From CAWINY01 sp963837635 (GTDB lineage: Bacteria > Acidobacteriota > Terriglobia > Terriglobales > Acidobacteriaceae): a DNA stretch of 64,000 nucleotides. Below the pieces are notes generated by a model that did not search any database, was not told the origin of the DNA, and saw only the letters and a program-made list of their open reading frames with translations. A program made the translations under genes and the position numbers. This document shows positions 63,036-64,000 of the stretch, one piece after another; position 1 is the first letter of the stretch, and every line of letters starts with the position of its first letter. The DNA lies in NCBI GenBank assembly GCA_963837635.1, contig CAWINY010000003.1, positions 434,001-498,000 on the forward strand, written 5' to 3'.

Positions 63036-63428
63036 ACCAGCTAGGCACTTTTCATGCTCATTGGTAGGCGAAGGCCATGTGTTACTCGGAATGGCAGTCC
63101 AGCAATCCAACGAAAACTGTTGCGCGCGGCCACGACCTGGGTTATTTGTTGTGGGATCGCATGAAGATGTCGTTACCCACCCATCTATTCTCCGGCTTCA
63201 CTTGAGCCAACTGCCGCTAGCGTCGGTCCGGCGTCTTTCCCCGTCGACTTAGAGCGAAGAATCTCGATCGCATCAGCGTGAGTCACGTTTCGCGCGGGTG
63301 AGCGATGGCCCAAGCCGTGGGAATCGCGCCAAACTTCAAGAACGAGTTCGGAACGCGAAGTTGTATCAAGGCCGAGCACACGTGTAGATCCAAAACGCTC
63401 GCCTGTGCGCTTCGGCTGGAGATTAAGA
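63036..63428. other. Gene-free spacer
   Basis: No convincing gene. A 64-residue minus-strand frame (63185-63379) lacks any domain signal. Confidence 0.4.
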
Positions 63429-64000
63429 ATGAGTGATTATCGTGCGATGTGGGCTGAGCTGGGCCTGGACCTCGAGGCGCATGACCGCTTGCTTGCCGGG
63501 TTGGGCAAAGCTTACAGCGATCTTTTTCTCGCGCAACCCAACCGTCCCGATGGGATGAAGTACTTCGACTTCGTGATGAGCGAGGTGCACGGCTTACGGG
63601 TCAAGGAATTGCTCGACGCCAAGGCGCAGGGCAGGAAGATCATCGGCTCCTACTGCACCTTTGTTCCCGAGGAATTGATCCTGGCGCTCGACGGCATCTC
63701 GGTCGGTCTGTGCACGGGCGCGGAGTTTGCGACCGATCTCGTCGACCAAGTGTTGCCGCGCAACACCTGCTCGCTGATTAAGTCCGCCTTCGGCTTCAAG
63801 TTGGGGATGGTGTGTCCTTATATCGAGGCCTGCGATCTGGTGGTGGGCGAGAACACCTGCGACGGCAAAAAGAAAGCCTACGAGATTCTGCGCCAATTCA
63901 TTCCGCATCTGTATGTTCTCGATTTGCCGCAGATGAAAAGCGAAGCGGGAAAGGCGCTGCTCCGGGCGGAATACATGCGTTTTGCGGCTAAATTGGAGGA
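63429..64000 (+). CDS. HgdB/YjiM-type 2-hydroxyacyl-CoA dehydratase family protein (3' truncated by window)
   Basis: 190 residues visible from ATG 63429 (TGGAGATTAAGA upstream): MSDYRAMWAELGLDLEAHDR, GMKYFDFVMSEVHGLRVKEL, then GSYCTFVPEELILALDGISV and GLCTGAEFATDLVDQVLPRN, CSLIKSAFGFKLGM and VGENTCDGKKKAYEIL. This is the BcrC/BadD/HgdB family; the single-subunit form with these motifs resembles YjiM and double-cubane cluster proteins. The cysteines (YCTF, NTCSL, NTCDGKK) are the expected cluster ligands. An ATPase activator partner would be expected downstream. Confidence 0.85.
   Translation, partial: MSDYRAMWAELGLDLEAHDRLLAGLGKAYSDLFLAQPNRPDGMKYFDFVMSEVHGLRVKELLDAKAQGRKIIGSYCTFVPEELILALDGISVGLCTGAEFATDLVDQVLPRNTCSLIKSAFGFKLGMVCPYIEACDLVVGENTCDGKKKAYEILRQFIPHLYVLDLPQMKSEAGKALLRAEYMRFAAKLE

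Noticed and set aside
62860..63048. 63-residue N-terminal extension of the SDR
   Set aside because: It translates the REP-like inverted pair; the ATG at 62859 has a strong ribosome binding site and the usual family start.

Overview
This window is GC-rich bacterial chromosome with short operons, many small secreted or anchored proteins, and spacers full of palindromic repeats. The gene set (atpF pair, hfq-hflX, era, ftsH, rarA, tsaC, trmO, bacillithiol enzyme BshA, System I cytochrome c maturation, APS reductase, several lineage-type secreted proteins) fits best with a soil-type Acidobacteriota. That placement is inferred from gene style; no rRNA or ribosomal protein gene is present to test it.

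Layout. 0-3 kb: tandem F0 b-type subunits on the minus strand, then hfq-hflX on the plus strand. 3.3-5.2 kb: a decayed insertion bounded by 29-bp direct repeats, holding an integrase N-terminal fragment and a large hairpin. 5.2-8.6 kb: a sulfur assimilation block (sulfite/nitrite reductase, Rrf2 regulator, APS reductase) with a shared 10-bp box. 8.6-21.2 kb: secreted proteins, acetyl-CoA synthetase, tRNA-His, tRNA-Arg, an acyl-CoA dehydrogenase, an orphan LytS-type kinase, bshA and a YdjC-type deacetylase. 21.6-25.2 kb: ccmE-ccmA-ccmB-ccmC-ccmD plus a DUF3592 gene, all on the minus strand. 25.4-29.8 kb: thiC, a Fic protein, era and tRNA-Sec (selC). 29.8-32.8 kb: a small island in the 3' end of selC, with an SDH-type protease-like gene and an IS1595-family element. 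32.9-43.9 kb: trmO, a tripartite RND efflux operon, ftsH and a PE-ligase type LigD. 44-50 kb: DUF3800, secreted proteins, a SpoU methyltransferase and rarA. 50.2-54 kb: a GAF-SpoIIE phosphatase gene split by a complete IS66 element. 54-64 kb: a CoA-binding protein, a DUF218 gene with tsaC, an aldehyde dehydrogenase, a cold shock protein, a candidate structured RNA, and the start of an HgdB/YjiM-type Fe-S protein.

The most striking feature is the spacer DNA. Several sequence families share one architecture: each arm is a degenerate tandem array with a 7-, 8- or 9-nt period, and the downstream arm is its reverse complement, giving long hairpins that are sometimes nested. One sits in frame inside ligD, one encloses a GxxExxY-type gene remnant, and several begin at stop codons. 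Two shorter REP-like families are mixed with them. Other leads are a multi-helix candidate ncRNA near 59.4-59.7 kb, a Cys-type (CxxxY) CcmE followed in frame by a ccmA that lacks a normal start codon, and the selC-integrated island.
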